Assembly: GCA_003597935.1 (NCBI GenBank)
Contig: QZJT01000104.1
Span: 1 to 53,924, forward strand
Length of the DNA stretch: 53,924 nucleotides
Reading direction: 5' to 3'
Origin: Phycisphaerales bacterium
Lineage (GTDB): Bacteria; Planctomycetota; Phycisphaerae; UBA1845
A program made the translations under genes and the position numbers. How positions within the stretch are numbered: position 1 is the first letter of the stretch; every line of letters begins with the position of its first letter. Of this stretch, positions 9,101 through 19,154 are shown piece by piece. Under the pieces are notes generated by a model, which was given only the letters and a program-made list of their open reading frames with translations, was not told where the DNA came from and did no database searches.

Positions 9101-9803
9101 CGCCGGACGCCGCCACTGAATCGCCCGCCGTGCCGGCGGTGCCAGCGGCGCTTGGGGCGGGAGGGGGTGAGAGCTTCCAGCGGATCCGCCGCTCCGCCAG
9201 AATGGCGACGCTGCCGATGCAGACGTTCCCCATCACAGCCGCCATCTGCGCACCGAACACGCCCAGTCGCGGCAGCAGCACGAAACCGGCCGCCAGCGTG
9301 CCCAGCACCGCCCCGAACGTATTGACCGCGTACAGGCCGGAGAGCCGCTCGCCCAGGTCCGCCGGGCCGCGCACCAGGAACCGCACCAGCAGCGGGAGCG
9401 TGCCGCCCATGAAGAACGTGGGCAGGACCAACACTGCGAACGCCAGCGCCACGCGGCAGGCGTTGAGCGCCCAGCCGGTGCTCTCGAGGCGTTGAGCCAC
9501 GGCGACGTAGGATGCGTCCACGACTCGCAACAGCGGGACCAGCAGCAGCGCGAACAGTGCCACCGCGATCTCGACCTGCCCGTACAGCCGCAGCGGCCGC
9601 CGAACCCGCTCGGACCATCGCCCGAATACCACGCCCCCGGCCGCCAGCCCCGCCATGAACGACGCCAGCACGATGCTGATCGCCTCATGGCTGGCGCCGA
9701 AGATCAACGTCAGGCTGCGCGTCCAAGCGACCTGGTAAACCAGCGCGGTCGCGCCCGAGGAGAGGAACAGGGCGTACACCAGCCAGCGAATGCCGGAACC
9801 CAT
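6111..9803 (-). CDS. membrane spermidine-synthase-like protein with TPR tail
   Basis: About 1,230 residues. The N-terminal half is a multi-helix membrane region beginning MGSGIRWLVYALFLSSGATA, of the kind often annotated as fused MFS/spermidine synthase. It is followed by a Rossmann aminopropyltransferase-like domain: GLGAGITLGG (nucleotide loop), VVEIEP, then ITADPIHPWAQGAAYLYTREY. The last 300 or so residues look like TPR repeats, e.g. HEALLHDAGNAAANFHAASS. The substrate is unknown, since few such proteins have been tested. Two stretches look inserted in frame: a PRGLKPAAR-type segment encoded by the dispersed palindrome (about 9009-9051), and a Gly/Pro-rich 34-codon segment at 6631-6741 between 9-bp direct repeats. 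The ATG at 9803 begins the hydrophobic N terminus; an in-frame GTG at 9839 is possible, and neither has a strong ribosome site. Confidence 0.75.
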   Translation of the reverse strand: MGSGIRWLVYALFLSSGATALVYQVAWTRSLTLIFGASHEAISIVLASFMAGLAAGGVVFGRWSERVRRPLRLYGQVEIAVALFALLLVPLLRVVDASYVAVAQRLESTGWALNACRVALAFAVLVLPTFFMGGTLPLLVRFLVRGPADLGERLSGLYAVNTFGAVLGTLAAGFVLLPRLGVFGAQMAAVMGNVCIGSVAILAERRIRWKLSPPPAPSAAGTAGTAGDSVAASGDLPDDVVTAGGVLPVESPRGLKPAARWKPAARGSRSVAHRESGEHEGDRSSGWDLRLAFWGTAVAGMGALALEVLWSRALAVVSGSTVYSFTVMLAAFLIGIALGSWLHAMIPLRRIAAGVQFGAVMLLIGAAAFGVSLLIPRLPELAVRLNLRLHGGLSGVRASTTLLLSFAVMLAPCVLMGVAFPLAGQARVLLKLRPGESVGDVIGLNTLGAIAGSLLAGFVLIPRLGLQGGMMAACLAYAVFGLLVLGAAAARLRPLHAWSVRLGVPTTVAMLVIGGLSAPSWDPRAMAAFQNNKTAAFLDENGRVDMNSWLDVTGLLYYRAGRGANVSVLDVAGYRWLNINGKCVAGDTLEDLHHEYLLGHLPTLLHPNPRTAAVIGLGAGITLGGVAADESIESILVVEIEPAVAAGADLFRDLHDDALSDPRVRVVYQDGRNFLKTTTRRFDVITADPIHPWAQGAAYLYTREYFEMASNRLADGGLMCQWLPLYELSDENLKSVVASFAAGFEHTTMWQAYGDVLLIGSDAPIRVDLAVLANRLKQPRVSRQLARIGLDDPLSLLAEFTMDQPTVERFCRGAVINTDDNLYLEFSSPKSTGSGLGDPHALMIDGYRCSASAVVADSDPLLDSRESLENALRVVQRAKSGAIQAFVAWKTVTAADQIGVWSARADLYRGILADAPGYGPARHRLSDCLAEIAWIHLSEGRPDAARPYLHEALLHDAGNAAANFHAASSLASRGELERAVPLFRAALDRRPRFPEASEGLGLTMAGLGRFEEAAAALCYATDPQPVRAEPGSPPLGGPLGGLAPGGSPLRRGFPKDPQRMTLEVRCAAAFCLARLNRPDEAARYRPSSGPADRVGGVFLSLSDALSRRGLDADAAAALREGLSISEGHAAMSLQLAWLLATSADADVRHAAEALRLAEPLARRGDRARVLDVLAAAQAESGRYEEAIESARKALDLAERTGPAPLADEIRARLALYDQQRPFRRIAPGAP
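6631..6741. repeat. in-frame insert bounded by 9-bp direct repeats
   Basis: TGCGGATCC occurs at 6631-6639 and again at 6733-6741, exactly 102 bases (34 codons) apart. The DNA between is low-complexity (GAGCGGGCCACCGAGCGG and similar) and encodes a Gly/Pro-rich peptide in the TPR region. The layout resembles an insertion with target duplication, or a slippage product. Confidence 0.55.
9009..9051. repeat. dispersed palindromic element, copy 2 (one and a half units)
   Basis: GAGCCGCGGGCTTCCAGC is followed directly by the full core CGAGCCGCGGGCTTCAGCCC. It lies inside the coding frame of the spermidine-synthase-like gene, in the stretch between its membrane segments. Confidence 0.8.
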
Positions 9804-10862
9804 GCGATAAAGTCCACGACCGCCGGTCGGCACGCTCACCGCGGCGTCTCACGACCGCCGGACACCCGCGCCCGGCCGGTCAGCCGGCCGCGGGAACCCG
9901 CGATGATGACGCCTATGCTACCGGGGAATCGAGCGATCGCACAGCCGGTTCGGCGCCGTTTCGCCGACGTATCCTACGCTCTAGCCCGGATCCGGTGCAT
10001 CCGGTTCGCCAGGAAGCGCGTCAACGCCACGTCCAGCGCGTCCGCCGTGCTGATGAGGGCGTAATCGACCCGATGGTTCAGACACGCCGCCCGCACCTTG
10101 CTGAGGTACGCTCGCAGCGATTCCAGATAGCTCGACCGCAGTGCCTGCGGATCGGTGAGGATCTCCACGTCGACGCCCTCCATCCCCTCGAACAGCGTGC
10201 GATCGATGAAGGGGAACTCCAGTTCATCGTGGTCCAATACGTGCATCACCAGCACGTCATGGCCGTCGAAGCGCAACCGTTCGATCCCGGCGACGAAGGC
10301 GTCCAGCGGCAGGAGCAGGTCGCTCAGGATCACCACCACGCCGCGCCGCGGCACCCGCTCCGCCAGCCGCAGCAGCGGCACCCTCACGTCGCTGCGGCCG
10401 TCGGGCGCCGATGACTCGATCAACTGGGCGAATCCGCGCAGCGACGCCACCTTGGTCGAGGGCGGAATCTGCTGGCGGATGGCCTCGTCGAACAGCAGCA
10501 GCCCGGCCGCGTCCTGCTGCCGCATCGACAGGTGCGCCAGCGACGCCGCCAGCGTGGCGGCGTAATCCCACTTGGTCATGCGGCTGGTGCCGGGATGCTC
10601 GGGATAGGCCATCGACTCCGAGCAGTCCAGCAGCAGGTGGATCCGCATGTTCGTTTCGACTTCGTACTCCTTGATGAAAAAGCGGTCCGCCTTGGCGAAC
10701 ACGCGCCAGTCGACGTGGCGCAGATCGTCGCCGGGCGTGTAGGCGCGATGGGCGGCGAACTCCACGCTGAACCCGCGGTAGGGGCTTTGGTGCATACCGC
10801 TGAGGAAACCCTCGACCACGTGCCGCGCCCGCAGCTCCAGCGAGCCGATCGTGTTGAGGATC

Positions 10863-11927
<1,065 letters not shown>

Positions 11928-12057
11928 GGGTCCCTTCTTCGCTGTGAAGTCATCGTCTCAGTTACCGCTGCTCCCGCGGCGCGTGGGCCGCTCCCGTAAG
12001 GAAGCGGCTGCCCGCCAAGGCCGCCGTCAATGCACCCGCGCGCCACGCGGCAGATGC

Positions 12058-12089
12058 GCCGCTCCCTTACGGTCGCGGTTCGGATTGCC
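12058..12089. repeat. single diverged copy of the 33-bp repeat family
   Basis: GCTCCCTTACGGTCGCGGTT followed by CGGATTGCC matches the 58-254 array unit with a few substitutions, including its final GATTGCC. It lies in the gap upstream of the MoxR gene. Confidence 0.65.
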
Positions 12090-12134
12090 GTGCTCCTGCG
12101 CTCTTGCAACTCCGTTCACTGCACACGCGTCCCA

Positions 12135-12183
12135 TCTTCTCTTCCCTCGCTCCCTCATTCCTTTACTGCCTCACTCCCTTCTT
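12135..12183. repeat. polypyrimidine repeat (8-bp period family)
   Basis: TCTTCTCTTCCCTCGCTCCC and onward. Its complement (GGAATGAGGGAG...AGAGAAGA) matches the purine-rich repeat at 53561-53605. It reaches the stop codon of the prenyltransferase-like gene. Confidence 0.7.
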
Positions 12184-13259
12184 CAGCGCTGCATGATCGG
12201 CACACAGTTGTACGGCAACTGCAGGATAATGAGCGCCACGGCCGTGCCGTAGACCTCGCCGATGCCGTCACCGAACCACGACCCGTCCGGCGCCTGGTTG
12301 GCCAGCAGGCGGTCGCGCAGTCGGGGAAAATAGTCACCCCAGTAGGGATCGTTCGACACGTAAACCGACTGCGCCATGTACAGATGGGCGTAGTAGAAAT
12401 GCCCCTGTTCCGGTTCGGAAGGAAGGATGGTTCGCTTGGCGTAGGCAAGGGCCCGCTTCATCCGCGGCTCGTCGTAGAGGCCGGCGTTCAGCCAGCACGC
12501 CACCGCGGCCGCCGTGATCGGCGCCCGCGACGGACCGGGCGACGACGCGGTGTACGCGATGCCGCCATCGGAGTTCTGCGAGACCGCCAGGTAATCCATC
12601 GCCTCGTCGATGGTCCGCTTGGCGACCTCGACGCCGCTGTTGCGGCACGCCCGCAGCCCCTGCAACTGCGTGATCGTCACCGACCCTTCGTCCCCGCGCG
12701 AGTCGGGGCTGTAGAGCCAGCCCCCCAGCCGCGACTGGCTGCGCGAGGCAAGCTGGGCCGCGCCGCGCAACACGTTCTGTATCTCGCTCTGGCGGCGCGG
12801 ATCCTCCACCACGCCGCTCAGTTCCCCCAGGAACAACATGCTGAACCCGTGACCGTACATCGGCCGCGACTCGACCGCCTCGCGGCCGATCAGCCCCGTC
12901 GACGTCGCCGACGACAGGATGTAGCGGCAGGCGCGGTCCACCTGCGGCGCGTAGCGCCCCTGCGTGGTCGTGTTGCCGTCCATCAGGAACGCGAAGCCGG
13001 ACAGCGCCGTCATTGCCACCGGATAGGCCTCCAGCCCCATCCGGTTGCCCCACGAGCCGTCCCGATTCTGCACCCCGACCAGATACGCCAGCCCGCGATC
13101 GATCGCCTCCACGGTCGCGGGCGTGACGTGCTCCGGCAACCGCGGACGGACCGACGACGGACCCTGCGCCCAGGCGCCGCCGGCGCACAGGATGGCGCAC
13201 GAAACGGTCAGAAACGCATTGATTCCGCCGTGACCCGATCGTCTCACTTCAGGACCCAC
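12183..13259 (-). CDS. secreted prenyltransferase/squalene-cyclase-repeat protein
   Basis: 358 residues. A signal peptide (residues about 13-32, ending GGAWAQ) precedes an alpha-toroid with repeats of the prenyltransferase/squalene oxidase type: GLAYLVGVQNRDGSWG, AMDYLAVSQNSDGGIAY and RDRLLANQAPDGSWFGDG. The Asp-rich catalytic motif of true cyclases is not visible, so this is probably a structural toroid of unknown role, as is common in planctomycetes beside MoxR/DUF58 genes. The GTG start at 13259 overlaps the end of the PQQ/TPR gene; a GTG four codons later is also possible. Downstream is the MoxR gene. Confidence 0.75.
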   Translation of the reverse strand: MGPEVRRSGHGGINAFLTVSCAILCAGGAWAQGPSSVRPRLPEHVTPATVEAIDRGLAYLVGVQNRDGSWGNRMGLEAYPVAMTALSGFAFLMDGNTTTQGRYAPQVDRACRYILSSATSTGLIGREAVESRPMYGHGFSMLFLGELSGVVEDPRRQSEIQNVLRGAAQLASRSQSRLGGWLYSPDSRGDEGSVTITQLQGLRACRNSGVEVAKRTIDEAMDYLAVSQNSDGGIAYTASSPGPSRAPITAAAVACWLNAGLYDEPRMKRALAYAKRTILPSEPEQGHFYYAHLYMAQSVYVSNDPYWGDYFPRLRDRLLANQAPDGSWFGDGIGEVYGTAVALIILQLPYNCVPIMQR

Positions 13260-16200
13260 TGCCTTCCGTTGTACTCTGCAAGCGATAAAACAGATACCCC
13301 CGCTCCGTAGCGGCGATGTAACGATCGCCGATCAGCACGAAGTCCCCCGTCAGCCCGTCGCGCGAGTTCTCGCCCCTCAGCGGCGCCCGCCCGCCAATGA
13401 CCTCGCCGGTCAGACCGTCCAGCATGGCCACGCTGACGCCGATGACCGCCCGGTCGTGCTCGCGCACCTCCTCGATCGCGACCGGGAATCGCCACGGTGA
13501 ACCGCACGGCAGACGGATCACGTCGTCTCGGCGCCACAGCACCTTGCCGCTGCCCACCTCCAGGCCGGCCAGCCGTCGCATGTCGCCGCGCGGCCGGGAG
13601 GTGTACTCGACCACCAGCACGCGGTCCCGCAGGCCGCCCGCCACCACCGCCCGCGCGCCGCGCACCGCGCCATCCGTCACCACGCTGCCGTCGGCTGCGT
13701 CGAGCACCAGCACGTCTCCGGCCAGCAGGCCGGCGCCGACGTATCCCGCAGCCGGCTTGAACAACTGCACCAGGGTTCCGCTCAGGCTCACGTGCCAGCG
13801 CACCTGCCCGGTCGCCAGGTCGAACGCGACGATCCGCTCCTGTCGATCGTCGAACTCCGGCCCGATGATGATCTGGCCGTCGATGATCAGGTCGGCCAGA
13901 TCCACGTCTGGGTCCGGCTGACGGAACTCGATCTCAGATCGGCGCGCCCCGGTGGCCAGATCCAGCACGACGACGTACTCGTGCGCCGGATCGATGGCCA
14001 CCACCAGATCGTCCACGATCGCCAGTTCGGCCACCGTCAGCCCGCCCAGGTCCGCTTCCCACGTCGTCTGCCCGTCCGCCAGCGACATCAGCGTCACCGC
14101 CCCTTCTCTCGGCGTGGCCGCAAGGGCAGTCTGGTTCACGGCCAAAGCCCGGTCGCGGGCCGCGGCGCCTGCATCGGACAGCGGGATGTCATACGGCCGG
14201 TTCCACAGCCGCTTCCCGGTGCTGATCCCCACGGCGTGCAGGCCGTAGGCACTGCTGACCACCAGAATGGAGCCGTTGCACACGGCCCGCCGCGCCTGCT
14301 GCCCCACCAGATGGACGTTCGACGGATCCGTGGCGAAATCCCCGCCCATCGCCAGCGCCGCCTGCCAGACGAGCTGCCCGGACACCGGCTCCCGCGCCCG
14401 CAGCACGTGACCCGGTCCGTAGGCGATCCACTGAGACGAATCAAGCTCGCCGGCCATGCCGTCGACCCGGATGATCCGCTCGATCAAGGCCCGACGCATA
14501 TCGTCGGTGTCGAACGCACGCTGCCCGGGGCGATCCTCCGCGAACACATAGGAAATGGGCTGGTCGTCGCGGTCCGGCGACGGCTCGGCGGCCGCGCGCG
14601 ACTTGGACACCCATTCGTCGACCGTGGCAGCGCCCCGCCGGTCGCCGTCAAACTCCGGCGGGATGGGCAGGTGTCCGAAACGTGCCCGCAGCGCATCCCA
14701 CAGCGCTGCCCGAAACTGCGGCCGACCGAACCCGCGGATCGCGTGCAGATCGCACAGGCGCATCCGGGCGCACAGCCCCGCGGTCGAGCCTTCGTCGTTG
14801 CGGATCAGCCGCTGGAGGTAGTGCTCGGCGATCTCGTATTGCCTGCCCCGCTCGTAATATCGCGCCAGCACGTCCAGGGCGAGCCTGTCCGACCCGGCCG
14901 CGCCGGGCAGGACCGATGCCGACTTCAGTGCCGAAAGCGCCGCCCGCGCCGTCCTCGGGTCGCCCAGGTTGGCCTCCTGCTCGGCGATCCGCTGGCGCAC
15001 CCACGAGGCGAACGCTTCCCGCTCCTGGCTCTCCAAACGCTGCCACAAGGTGTCGATCCAGCGGCCCAGCTCCGTGCGTTGCGGGGCGCGGGCGCCGGCG
15101 GTGGTCGGCACCAGTCGCGCTGCCGCCTCCGACACCGCGAGTCGCCACAGGGCGCGCAAGGCATCCAGCGCTTCGCCGGCCTGCTGTGCCCGCCGGCCGT
15201 ACGCCAGCGCTGCGACCAGACGATCGTCGTCCGTCCGCGCCGCCTCGATCGCCTGCCGGGTCAAAGCGATGGCGGTACGGCCGTCCGGTTCGGCAGCGGC
15301 CAGCGCTAGCAGCACCCGCACCTCCAGCCGCGACCGCTCCGAAGCGGTGACGCCGCCCGCCTGCCACGCGGCCGGCTGGATCACATCCAGCACGGCGCGG
15401 GCCGCTGCCGGACGCTGTTGCAGCAGTTCCAGCCACGCCAGCCGCACGGCGGCGCGCACGTCATACGGGTCGGCGTCGTGCGCCGCGGCGGCGCGGGGAT
15501 AACTCAACTCAAAATCGGGGAACTTGCGGACCGAAGCGCCCTCGATGCTGAACAGCGCTCCCCCCGCCACCAGCAGGTTCCCCAACGGGGCCCCTCCGCC
15601 CGGCAGCGACAGGGTATCGACGATCCGCCCCGTCGATGCCGACACCCGCACCAGACCGCGGGTGGTCGGGCACAGAAGCGAGTCGCCGCTGAGGATGGTC
15701 CGCCCCGTCTGCGTGCCCGGCAGGGGTACGGCCCAGGTCTCGCGGCCGCTGCCAGTCTCCAGCCGAACGATGTCCTTCCCGCCCAGGAACACCGCCTCGC
15801 CGGCCGCGGCGATCACGTACCGCTCAGGGTCCACGTCGCGCCGCCACAGTTCACGCCCGCTGCCCGCGTCCAGCGCGATGCACACGGGCGCATCCACTGG
15901 CGCCGTCACCAGCACGTCCCCTGCCAGCACCAGGGGCGTCTGCCGGCGATCCTCGTCGCGCACGCGTCCGCCGCTGCGTTCCTGAGACGGCGGCCGATAG
16001 TACGCCACCCACTCCACGCTGCGCTGCCCGACGTCGACCGCCGCCACCGCCCCCGCCCCCGTCGCCACGTACACCAGCCCCCCCCCAACGGCCAGATCGA
16101 GGACCGACCGGTCGCCCGCCGGCCAGGACGTAAGCGAACACACCAGCACCCGCTCGAGCAGCCGCCCGCGGAGGGGGTCGATCCGCCCCAGGCACAAGTC

Positions 16201-17814
16201 CCGCCCGGCGAAGAACGGCGCCCACCACCCCCCCTCCACCGACACCGGCGTGCCCACGAATCGACGCGTCTGCCGCGCGTCGATGACGTCTTCATCCCCC
16301 AGCGTCCAGCGCACGTCGCCGGTGGCCGCGTCGAAAGCGACCAGCCGCGACGGATGGAAGGGCGGATCCACGATGCCGATGGGAAAGCGCCGCCGCCGAC
16401 TGAACCCTTCCTGCGGGACGGATCGCCAGTCGGCGTCGAGGCAGGTGACCAGCCCGTCGACGTACGCCAGCGACGAGCCCAGCGGGTCCTCGAAGAGGCG
16501 ATTGCGGGTGCTGACGCGGGCCAGGCCGGTGTCGCCGCCGCGCTCGAACGGGGCGGCCGAGCGCGGCCGGCTCTGCCACACCCAACCGAGGCCCTCGAGA
16601 TCCAGCGCGGCACACCCGTCGAGCGTCCGCACGTAGATCCTTCCGTCGGCCACGACCGCGTACCGCGAGGGAATGATGACCTCGCCCGTGCGCCGGCTGC
16701 GGACGTAATAATCCCATTCGTCGGTCCGGCCGTCCGGCGACATGGCCGACCAGACGTCATCGACGGTCAGCGTCGGTGACGCCAGCGGCATGACGAACGA
16801 TCGCGCGGCCGTCCCGCCCAGCATCGGCCAGTCGTCACCGTGCGTGGGTTCGGGCCGCCAGCTCGCCAGCGCGGCATCGACCGCGCGGTCGCCGCGGGCG
16901 ATCGTCTGCGGACCGGTGCGGCGCGCCTGCTCGATCCGGTCGGCCCGTTCGATCATGGCGTTGGCGGCCAGGCGCTTGGCCTCCAGCCGGGCGGGTGGAA
17001 CGTCCGATCCGGGGTAGAAATCGCGAAGGCGATTCAGCCAGAACAGCGCTTCGACCGGCCGTCCGCGATCCAGCGCGTCGGACGCCAGCAGGTCGCAGGC
17101 GTCGTCCCCATAGCTTGTGTGGAAGTACTCTTCCGCCAGTTTCTCCACCGGTTCGCGGCGGCCAGTGGTCAGGCCCTCGTCCAGCAGGCGCCGGGCGTGG
17201 CCGTCGTACAGGGTGCGATAGGCCCCGAGGGCTTCCACGGGCAGCGCGGCCAGGTACCTCACGGCGGCACGGCGGGCGGATTCGTAGCGCCCGTCGCCGG
17301 CGTCCGGCCGTGCGGGCTTCGCCGCTCTGCCGCCTCGTCTGCCCGGGGCGCTGCGGCCGCCTTCGCCGGCGCGGGTGGCGTCGCCGATGCCTTGGGTGTT
17401 GCCGTCCGGGCGGTCGACCACCGGAACCAGAGCGGCCTGGGGTCTGGCGATGATCCGCTGCAGCGAGTCGATCACCAGCTTCCAGTCGCCGCGGGCGGCG
17501 CCGCCGTCGGCCCGCTCGAAGAGGTTTCGGATGGGGGCCGTCTCGTCGATGACGGCAAACGGAAGGCTCTCCGCGCCCTGGCCCACCTGGAACTCGAACT
17601 GCGCCTGCGCCGCCGTCGCCGGAATCAGAACAACCAAAGCCAAGGTGCGGGCGAGGCTTAGATGCGGGAAGCGAGCCGCGGGCTTCAGCCCGCGCGGAGT
17701 CTGCCGCTGGGAGGTGGCCCCAAGCTGCCGAAGGTGGCCTGAACGCCGCGAGTCCGCACCTGCCGGCGGATGCCGCCTCGCGCCGTATCGGTCATCGCCT
17801 GTGAGTCCATCCAT
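13249..17814 (-). CDS. giant secreted PQQ-like beta-propeller/TPR protein
   Basis: About 1,521 residues from the ATG at 17814. Order: leader with the hydrophobic segment TLALVVLIPATAAQAQ, a helical region, a first propeller with PQQ-type repeats (GRIYVRTLDGCAALDLEGLG, ALDAGSGRELWRRDVDPERY), a central TPR-like helical region (WLELLQQRPAAARAVLDV and after), then a second propeller (GISTGKRLWNRP, VAFDLATGQVRWHVSLSGTL). Such proteins may be extracytoplasmic scaffolds; the W-docking repeats alone do not prove PQQ binding. The start is unsure. The ATG at 17814 lies before a dispersed palindrome that encodes RGLKPAAR just ahead of the signal peptide, so the native 5' end may have been altered by the element. 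Its 3' end overlaps the prenyltransferase-like gene. Confidence 0.75.
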   Translation of the reverse strand: MDGLTGDDRYGARRHPPAGADSRRSGHLRQLGATSQRQTPRGLKPAARFPHLSLARTLALVVLIPATAAQAQFEFQVGQGAESLPFAVIDETAPIRNLFERADGGAARGDWKLVIDSLQRIIARPQAALVPVVDRPDGNTQGIGDATRAGEGGRSAPGRRGGRAAKPARPDAGDGRYESARRAAVRYLAALPVEALGAYRTLYDGHARRLLDEGLTTGRREPVEKLAEEYFHTSYGDDACDLLASDALDRGRPVEALFWLNRLRDFYPGSDVPPARLEAKRLAANAMIERADRIEQARRTGPQTIARGDRAVDAALASWRPEPTHGDDWPMLGGTAARSFVMPLASPTLTVDDVWSAMSPDGRTDEWDYYVRSRRTGEVIIPSRYAVVADGRIYVRTLDGCAALDLEGLGWVWQSRPRSAAPFERGGDTGLARVSTRNRLFEDPLGSSLAYVDGLVTCLDADWRSVPQEGFSRRRRFPIGIVDPPFHPSRLVAFDAATGDVRWTLGDEDVIDARQTRRFVGTPVSVEGGWWAPFFAGRDLCLGRIDPLRGRLLERVLVCSLTSWPAGDRSVLDLAVGGGLVYVATGAGAVAAVDVGQRSVEWVAYYRPPSQERSGGRVRDEDRRQTPLVLAGDVLVTAPVDAPVCIALDAGSGRELWRRDVDPERYVIAAAGEAVFLGGKDIVRLETGSGRETWAVPLPGTQTGRTILSGDSLLCPTTRGLVRVSASTGRIVDTLSLPGGGAPLGNLLVAGGALFSIEGASVRKFPDFELSYPRAAAAHDADPYDVRAAVRLAWLELLQQRPAAARAVLDVIQPAAWQAGGVTASERSRLEVRVLLALAAAEPDGRTAIALTRQAIEAARTDDDRLVAALAYGRRAQQAGEALDALRALWRLAVSEAAARLVPTTAGARAPQRTELGRWIDTLWQRLESQEREAFASWVRQRIAEQEANLGDPRTARAALSALKSASVLPGAAGSDRLALDVLARYYERGRQYEIAEHYLQRLIRNDEGSTAGLCARMRLCDLHAIRGFGRPQFRAALWDALRARFGHLPIPPEFDGDRRGAATVDEWVSKSRAAAEPSPDRDDQPISYVFAEDRPGQRAFDTDDMRRALIERIIRVDGMAGELDSSQWIAYGPGHVLRAREPVSGQLVWQAALAMGGDFATDPSNVHLVGQQARRAVCNGSILVVSSAYGLHAVGISTGKRLWNRPYDIPLSDAGAAARDRALAVNQTALAATPREGAVTLMSLADGQTTWEADLGGLTVAELAIVDDLVVAIDPAHEYVVVLDLATGARRSEIEFRQPDPDVDLADLIIDGQIIIGPEFDDRQERIVAFDLATGQVRWHVSLSGTLVQLFKPAAGYVGAGLLAGDVLVLDAADGSVVTDGAVRGARAVVAGGLRDRVLVVEYTSRPRGDMRRLAGLEVGSGKVLWRRDDVIRLPCGSPWRFPVAIEEVREHDRAVIGVSVAMLDGLTGEVIGGRAPLRGENSRDGLTGDFVLIGDRYIAATERGYLFYRLQSTTEGSGS
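17672..17698. repeat. dispersed palindromic element, copy 3
   Basis: CGAGCCGCGGGCTTCAGCCC plus GCGCGGA, in frame between the assigned ATG and the signal peptide of the PQQ/TPR gene. Confidence 0.82.
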
Positions 17815-18003
17815 GAGCACTGCCGCGCCGTTCGAGCAACCGTGTTGGGGGCCCCCCCGAGCCGGCGCACGTGCGCTGGCCGCGATGGACGGCGATCGCG
17901 ATCCGGCGATTCTAGAACGGGCGGGCCGGACAAACCAGCGCGACGCGGGTGCGGAACACAGGCCCGAACGACGCCGCACGATTTCGTACAGGCGCAGCGC
18001 CGA

Positions 18004-18041
18004 CAGAAAGGCCCCCGAACCCGTGGGCGGGTTCGGGGGCC
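18004..18041 (-). terminator. Rho-independent terminator of the 18183 gene
   Basis: Perfect 13-bp stem (GGCCCCCGAACCC and GGGTTCGGGGGCC, 18010-18041) with a 6-base loop. On the minus strand it is followed by TTTCTGT, about 140 bases after the stop of the 18183-19154 gene. It also insulates that gene from the PQQ/TPR gene. Confidence 0.8.
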
Positions 18042-18115
18042 TGTATTAACCTGCGCAAACGCGCGCCGGCCGCCTGTCAGCAGGCAGCTTTCGCCGCCGA
18101 TCCGCAGAGTGACGG

Positions 18116-18176
18116 TCCGCGCGGGCTGAAGCCACGCGGCTCGCTCAGAAGAGCCGCCGATTCCGTCACGCACCCG
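18116..18176. repeat. dispersed palindromic element, copy 4 (extended form, reverse)
   Basis: Read on the minus strand, GGGTGCGTGACGGAATCGGC is followed by GGCT, CTT and GAGCGAGCCGCGTGGCTTCA. The whole of about 60 bases matches 44547-44607 closely. The palindromic core is at 18118-18143. Confidence 0.8.
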
Positions 18177-18182
18177 CCGCGT

Positions 18183-19154
18183 CTAGCCGCAGGACGAGCG
18201 CTTGCCCTTGATCTTGCAGGTGCCGTTGCCGCCGCCCGGGCAGGCGATGGTCGTCTTGACCTTCTTGTCGCAGTCCTTGACGTCCTCGCAGTCCGCCTTG
18301 GAGCGGTATTCGCCGCCCTTGGGCGGGCAGTTGTCGCAGCCGCCCTTCGGCTTGCTCTTCTTCACCTTGTACACGCACCCGCCTCCGCCGCCCAGCCCCA
18401 CGTCATAGCCGCGCCACTGCCCGCCGGCCACGTCGACGACGAAGACCATGCCGTTGGCGTAACTGATGCTGAAGTGCGAGTCGAACGTTGTGCCGGCGCC
18501 GTTGAGCCTGGTGGTGTCGACGCGGTTGCCCCCGTCATCCCAGGCGGACAGCACGCCGTTGGCGTAGGTCAGCATGTAGTCACCCCCGCTGGCCATGCCC
18601 CGGTTCTGCGGGTAGACGTTTTCGTTGTTCATCGAGCCGAAACCGCTCAGCGCGATCGAGCCGATGAAGTTACCCTGGCGGTCCCACCGGCTGACGCTTC
18701 CCGCGTTCATCGCTCTGAACTCCGTGCCGTCGGTGGTAAACACCACGGCGCTCTGGGCGTTCAACGTGCCGCCGGTGAGGACGACGTCGTTGCCGAACAC
18801 GCCGGGGGCCGTCTGGACCCGAATCTGCGGAGAGTTGTATCCGCGGGCGTACAGCGGATCCGAATCGCCCTCCGTGAAGATCGAGCGCATGTCGATGTTG
18901 GGCTGGTAGAGTTCCTGGAGATTGCCGTTGACGTCGTACCGGGCGAGCCGGTTCCCACCGGGTCCGCCGCCGGACGAACTCCAGTAGTCCACGCCGTCGA
19001 AGGCCGCCGTCATGCGTGTCTGCGAGAGCGCGGCGGCGTCCGTGAACGTGAAAACCGCGTCGTAGCTCTCCTCGAACAACTGGGCGCCGGCGCCTGGCGC
19101 CAGCGCGAGCGCCACGACCCCTGTCAGAAGGACGCATCCCATTCGTCTTCTCAT
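18183..19154 (-). CDS. secreted propeller-like protein with Cys-rich tail
   Basis: 323 residues. The ATG at 19154 follows GGGAGGTG at ideal spacing. A signal peptide (VVALALAPGAGA) precedes a mature region with repeated blade-like strands such as LARYDVNGNLQELY and VSRWDRQGNFIGSIAL, suggesting a beta-propeller. After a glycine linker near residue 255, a tail of about 65 residues has ten or so cysteines (CDNCPPKGGEY, CEDVKDCDKKVKT, CKIKGKRSSCG). It is not a family I recognise. It is probably extracellular or surface-attached, with the tail disulfide-bonded. It has its own terminator. Confidence 0.65.
   Translation of the reverse strand: MRRRMGCVLLTGVVALALAPGAGAQLFEESYDAVFTFTDAAALSQTRMTAAFDGVDYWSSSGGGPGGNRLARYDVNGNLQELYQPNIDMRSIFTEGDSDPLYARGYNSPQIRVQTAPGVFGNDVVLTGGTLNAQSAVVFTTDGTEFRAMNAGSVSRWDRQGNFIGSIALSGFGSMNNENVYPQNRGMASGGDYMLTYANGVLSAWDDGGNRVDTTRLNGAGTTFDSHFSISYANGMVFVVDVAGGQWRGYDVGLGGGGGCVYKVKKSKPKGGCDNCPPKGGEYRSKADCEDVKDCDKKVKTTIACPGGGNGTCKIKGKRSSCG

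Noticed and set aside
13792..16779. Two long plus-strand frames antisense to the PQQ/TPR gene
   Set aside because: Arg/Pro/His-rich translations without motifs; the minus strand has clear propeller and TPR repeats.
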